Shown one piece after another: positions 61,631 through 64,000 of a DNA stretch of 64,000 bases. Each line of letters starts with the position of its first letter. Within the stretch, counting starts at the first letter, position 1. This DNA is from Imperialibacter sp. EC-SDR9 (GTDB lineage: Bacteria > Bacteroidota > Bacteroidia > Cytophagales > Cyclobacteriaceae): NCBI RefSeq assembly GCF_902498805.1, contig NZ_LR701574.1:248001-312000 (forward strand). The letters run 5' to 3'. Both the position numbers and the translations under genes were made by a program. The notes under the pieces are model-generated. The model was not told where the DNA came from and ran no database searches. It was given only the letters and a program-made list of their open reading frames with translations.

Positions 61631-64000
61631 CTACCTTTTACTGTTGATGTCGACCATTCCACTGTAATCAGCCTTGATTTTACTTAGCAGATCCGACAAC
61701 TCCTCATATCTGTCGTAAGCATCTTTTCCTGGCATCTGGTCGGCCCTGTTCAACATGAAAGAAAGGTACCGGATTTGATCAACTAACATCGGCTGCATGT
61801 ATATCCCTTCCGGGGTGGTCACCTGGTCCTGAAGCGACTGAAGCGCAGCCAATTTCTTCCTGGCATTTCCTGACTTGTTTCCGTCCAGGGCCTTTACCGC
61901 TTGCTTAATATCATCCTCCAAATGGCTAGCCTCTGACAATAAATCTCTTACCTGTAGTGCCAGCTTTTCCTGAGCCAGCAGCTCTTCCTGAGTAACGCCA
62001 GCGTCAGCAACTTTCGGATCGATCAGCACATCGAAGCTTTCGCTATAGGTATTACCAGCAATGGTAAACTTGGCTGTGTAAGTTCCGGGAGATATCATAG
62101 GGCCGTTGCTAAACGCTCTGCGTGTGTCAGCACTCCAGGCACCCACATGTGTCATATCCCATTGAAAGCGGTTGGTACCCACTTTGTTTGGCAGTCCTGG
62201 CTTGCCTCCTTTGGTAAAGAAGCCGGTGGCCATATCGGTGGTTCCTTTGTCAGTCTTGGGTCTGCTGGCGCTGGTGAACGAACTGACGGTGTTTCCGTCT
62301 TTATCGGTAATTTCCAAAATAATGTCCGACTCGGCTTTGTCTTTAAGGTAATAATCGATGGTGACGGCAGCGTCGGGATACTCTGGGTATTTCCCTTCTC
62401 CATTATATCTGTAGCGGAACCTATGAGCTACTTCGGGTTTGAACAAATGAGCTCCTTTTGATGAAACTGTCTTGATCGAATGCAGCGCACTAATATTGTC
62501 CATTATGTAGAATCCTCTTCCCATAGTAGAAAGTATCAGGTCATTGCGAAACACCTTGATATCGGTGATGGGTGTCACAGGAAGGTTTTGCTGAAACGAC
62601 TCCCAGTTAGCTCCGTCATCGAAAGAAATGTACAGCCCAAATTCTGTGCCTGCATAAAGTACCCCCTCCTTTTCCGGGTCTTCCCGAATCGTTCTTGTTG
62701 GGTGATCGTCGGGAATGCCGTTGGTGATAGCTGTCCAGTTAGTACCGTAGTCAGTAGTTTTAAAAAGGTAAGGCTTCCAGTCACCCAGCTGATAGCGAAG
62801 CACAGCCACATACGCCTTTCCTTCCTGGTGCGGAGACGGCTCTACGCAGTCAACCCTGCCGCCCTTTGGCATCTTTGGCGTCACATTGGCCCAGGTTTTG
62901 CCTCCGTCTTTGGTTACGTGCACAGGGCCATCGTTGGCACCCACCCAAATCAAACCTTCTTTCAGCCGTGATTCATTGATATCATAAATAGTGCTGTAGT
63001 ACTCTTCTCCAGTCACATCACGGGTAATGGGGCTTCCTGAAATCACCTGCTTGTCTGTTTCAAAAGCTGTGAGATCCGGTGAAATAATTTCCCATGTTTT
63101 GCCATCATCTACAGTCTTGTGGAGATACTGCGAACCATGATAAACCACTCCCGGTGTGTGGAATGAAGCGTGAACCGGCGCTACCCGCTGAAATCTGAAT
63201 TTAAGGTCTTTGGGGTTGTGTCCGTAAATGTTTGAAGCGCCAACGTAGTACTGCTTTTCCTGGCCCGTCCGCTTGTCATACACTCCGAAGCGGCCTTTAC
63301 AATTCGAATAGATAATGTTTGGATCACCTGGCTTTGGCACTGCCGGGCCTGTTTCGCAGCCTCCCACTGCCATCCAGTAGCCGACAGCTCCTGATGGGTG
63401 ATCATAAGGTGGGGCACTAGGCACTGCTATCGTTGAATTGTCCTGCTGACCAGCATACAGCCAGTATGGATATTGGTCATCTACTTCCACCTGGTAGAGC
63501 TCTGCCGTTGGCTGATTGTTTTGTGTTGACCATGAGATACCTCCATTGAGGGTCACATTGGCGCCGCCGTCATTGGATTGTATCCAAATCATCGAATCAT
63601 TTGGGTTGATCCAAAGGTCGTGGTTGTCTCCATGGGGAGGATTAAGCCTTGTCCAGGTTTTACCGCCATCTCTGGACCTGATGCCCGGGTTAGCCTGAGA
63701 GAAAACGTCAGATGCATTGAGCGGATTGACATCCACATTGATATAGTAAAATGGCCTGTTGACAAGGTCTTCGTTGTCGCTTACATGGACGAATGACTCT
63801 CCCTGGTCATCGGAGCGATAAAGCCCCTGCTCCTTTACTGGAGCTTCAACAATGGCATAGAGCCTGAGCGGGTCAGCCGCACTCACTCCAAGGTCTATTT
63901 TGCCTATAAGACCTTCAGGCAGACCTTTTGTCTTTTTTTCCCAGGTTTTGCCACCATCTTTCGATTTGTATATTCCACCCTCCTGGTATCCCCCACTGAT
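61631..64000 (-). CDS. Secreted VPS10/BNR-type propeller protein, 5' end beyond the window
   Basis: The frame is open from the window edge and gives 789 residues to the stop, so the start lies outside. Repeated Asp-box turns (S-x-DGG-x-TW-type, including KDGGKTW near the edge, SRDGGKTWT and TKDGGKTWA) define a sortilin/sialidase-like ten-bladed propeller. A C-terminal stretch (about 570-789) with an immunoglobulin-like domain and a helical end follows (GTYTAKFTIAGNTYSESFDVLIDPKV). In Bacteroidota these are annotated as glycosyl hydrolases, but a catalytic role is not proven, and they may be ligand-binding proteins. The protein is exported by expectation; the signal is not in view. Confidence 0.8.
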   Translation of the reverse strand: MSGGYQEGGIYKSKDGGKTWEKKTKGLPEGLIGKIDLGVSAADPLRLYAIVEAPVKEQGLYRSDDQGESFVHVSDNEDLVNRPFYYINVDVNPLNASDVFSQANPGIRSRDGGKTWTRLNPPHGDNHDLWINPNDSMIWIQSNDGGANVTLNGGISWSTQNNQPTAELYQVEVDDQYPYWLYAGQQDNSTIAVPSAPPYDHPSGAVGYWMAVGGCETGPAVPKPGDPNIIYSNCKGRFGVYDKRTGQEKQYYVGASNIYGHNPKDLKFRFQRVAPVHASFHTPGVVYHGSQYLHKTVDDGKTWEIISPDLTAFETDKQVISGSPITRDVTGEEYYSTIYDINESRLKEGLIWVGANDGPVHVTKDGGKTWANVTPKMPKGGRVDCVEPSPHQEGKAYVAVLRYQLGDWKPYLFKTTDYGTNWTAITNGIPDDHPTRTIREDPEKEGVLYAGTEFGLYISFDDGANWESFQQNLPVTPITDIKVFRNDLILSTMGRGFYIMDNISALHSIKTVSSKGAHLFKPEVAHRFRYRYNGEGKYPEYPDAAVTIDYYLKDKAESDIILEITDKDGNTVSSFTSASRPKTDKGTTDMATGFFTKGGKPGLPNKVGTNRFQWDMTHVGAWSADTRRAFSNGPMISPGTYTAKFTIAGNTYSESFDVLIDPKVADAGVTQEELLAQEKLALQVRDLLSEASHLEDDIKQAVKALDGNKSGNARKKLAALQSLQDQVTTPEGIYMQPMLVDQIRYLSFMLNRADQMPGKDAYDRYEELSDLLSKIKADYSGMVDINSKR

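Overview
The window looks like a chromosomal stretch from a free-living, probably marine or soil Bacteroidota of the order Cytophagales. The signs are moderate GC, almost no Shine-Dalgarno sequences, several TAnnTTTG-type -7 promoter boxes, many secreted propeller enzymes (GSDH, FG-GAP/ASPIC-UnbV, lactonase, two-component-regulator propeller kinase), a Bacteroidetes histone H1-like protein, the DUF6913-dapA pair and a NagB/PIG-L fusion. I assign this from gene content only. No rRNA, tRNA, CRISPR array, insertion sequence or prophage was recognised.

Layout. 1-4.9 kb: the end of a PQQ-type sugar dehydrogenase, a secreted lactonase fused to an NTF2-like domain, two abutting coiled-coil membrane proteins, a DoxX-like protein and a J-domain/KTSC protein. 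5.1-12 kb (minus strand): a compact five-gene operon that I read as a Gram-negative counterpart of the dlt (D-alanylation) system. It encodes a methyltransferase/adenylate-ligase fusion, an adenylate ligase fused to a carrier protein, a DltD-like SGNH protein, a DltB-like MBOAT acyltransferase, and a 45-residue membrane peptide ending in RYLDF that resembles DltX. This is the most interesting system in the window. 12-23.5 kb: secreted redox and sugar enzymes, namely an FG-GAP lipoprotein, an ASPIC/UnbV protein translationally coupled to a vanadium haloperoxidase, a DUF1080 protein and a ThuA-GSDH-PKD-cytochrome c-CBM protein.

23.6-35.8 kb: a class V aminotransferase, a double universal stress protein, FAD glycerol-3-phosphate dehydrogenase and a MarR regulator. 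These are followed by a plus-strand run of an ECF sigma factor, a putative anti-sigma factor, a Spy-like protein, a probable outer membrane protein, xseA, xseB, ligA, DUF6913 and dapA. 35.8-43 kb: a histone H1-like protein, an alpha-oxoamine synthase, biotin carboxylase, DUF1015, Maf, a gluconokinase-type FGGY kinase and a 2H phosphoesterase. 43-51.9 kb: a nitrilase-family amidase, the NagB/PIG-L fusion, a Kef-type antiporter coupled to a glutaredoxin-like protein, a PadR/ABC-permease pair and a polyphosphate glucokinase. 51.9-64 kb: an NlpC/P60 lipoprotein, an NhaC antiporter, a giant hybrid histidine kinase preceded by an Hpt-like gene, an S10 carboxypeptidase and the C-terminal part of a VPS10/BNR-type propeller protein.

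Two convergent intergenic regions, 17.7 kb apart, carry the same hairpin element with a conserved core and a compensatory base-pair change. It looks like a dispersed bidirectional terminator or palindromic repeat family. All functional calls are from reading sequence and motifs; no database search was possible.
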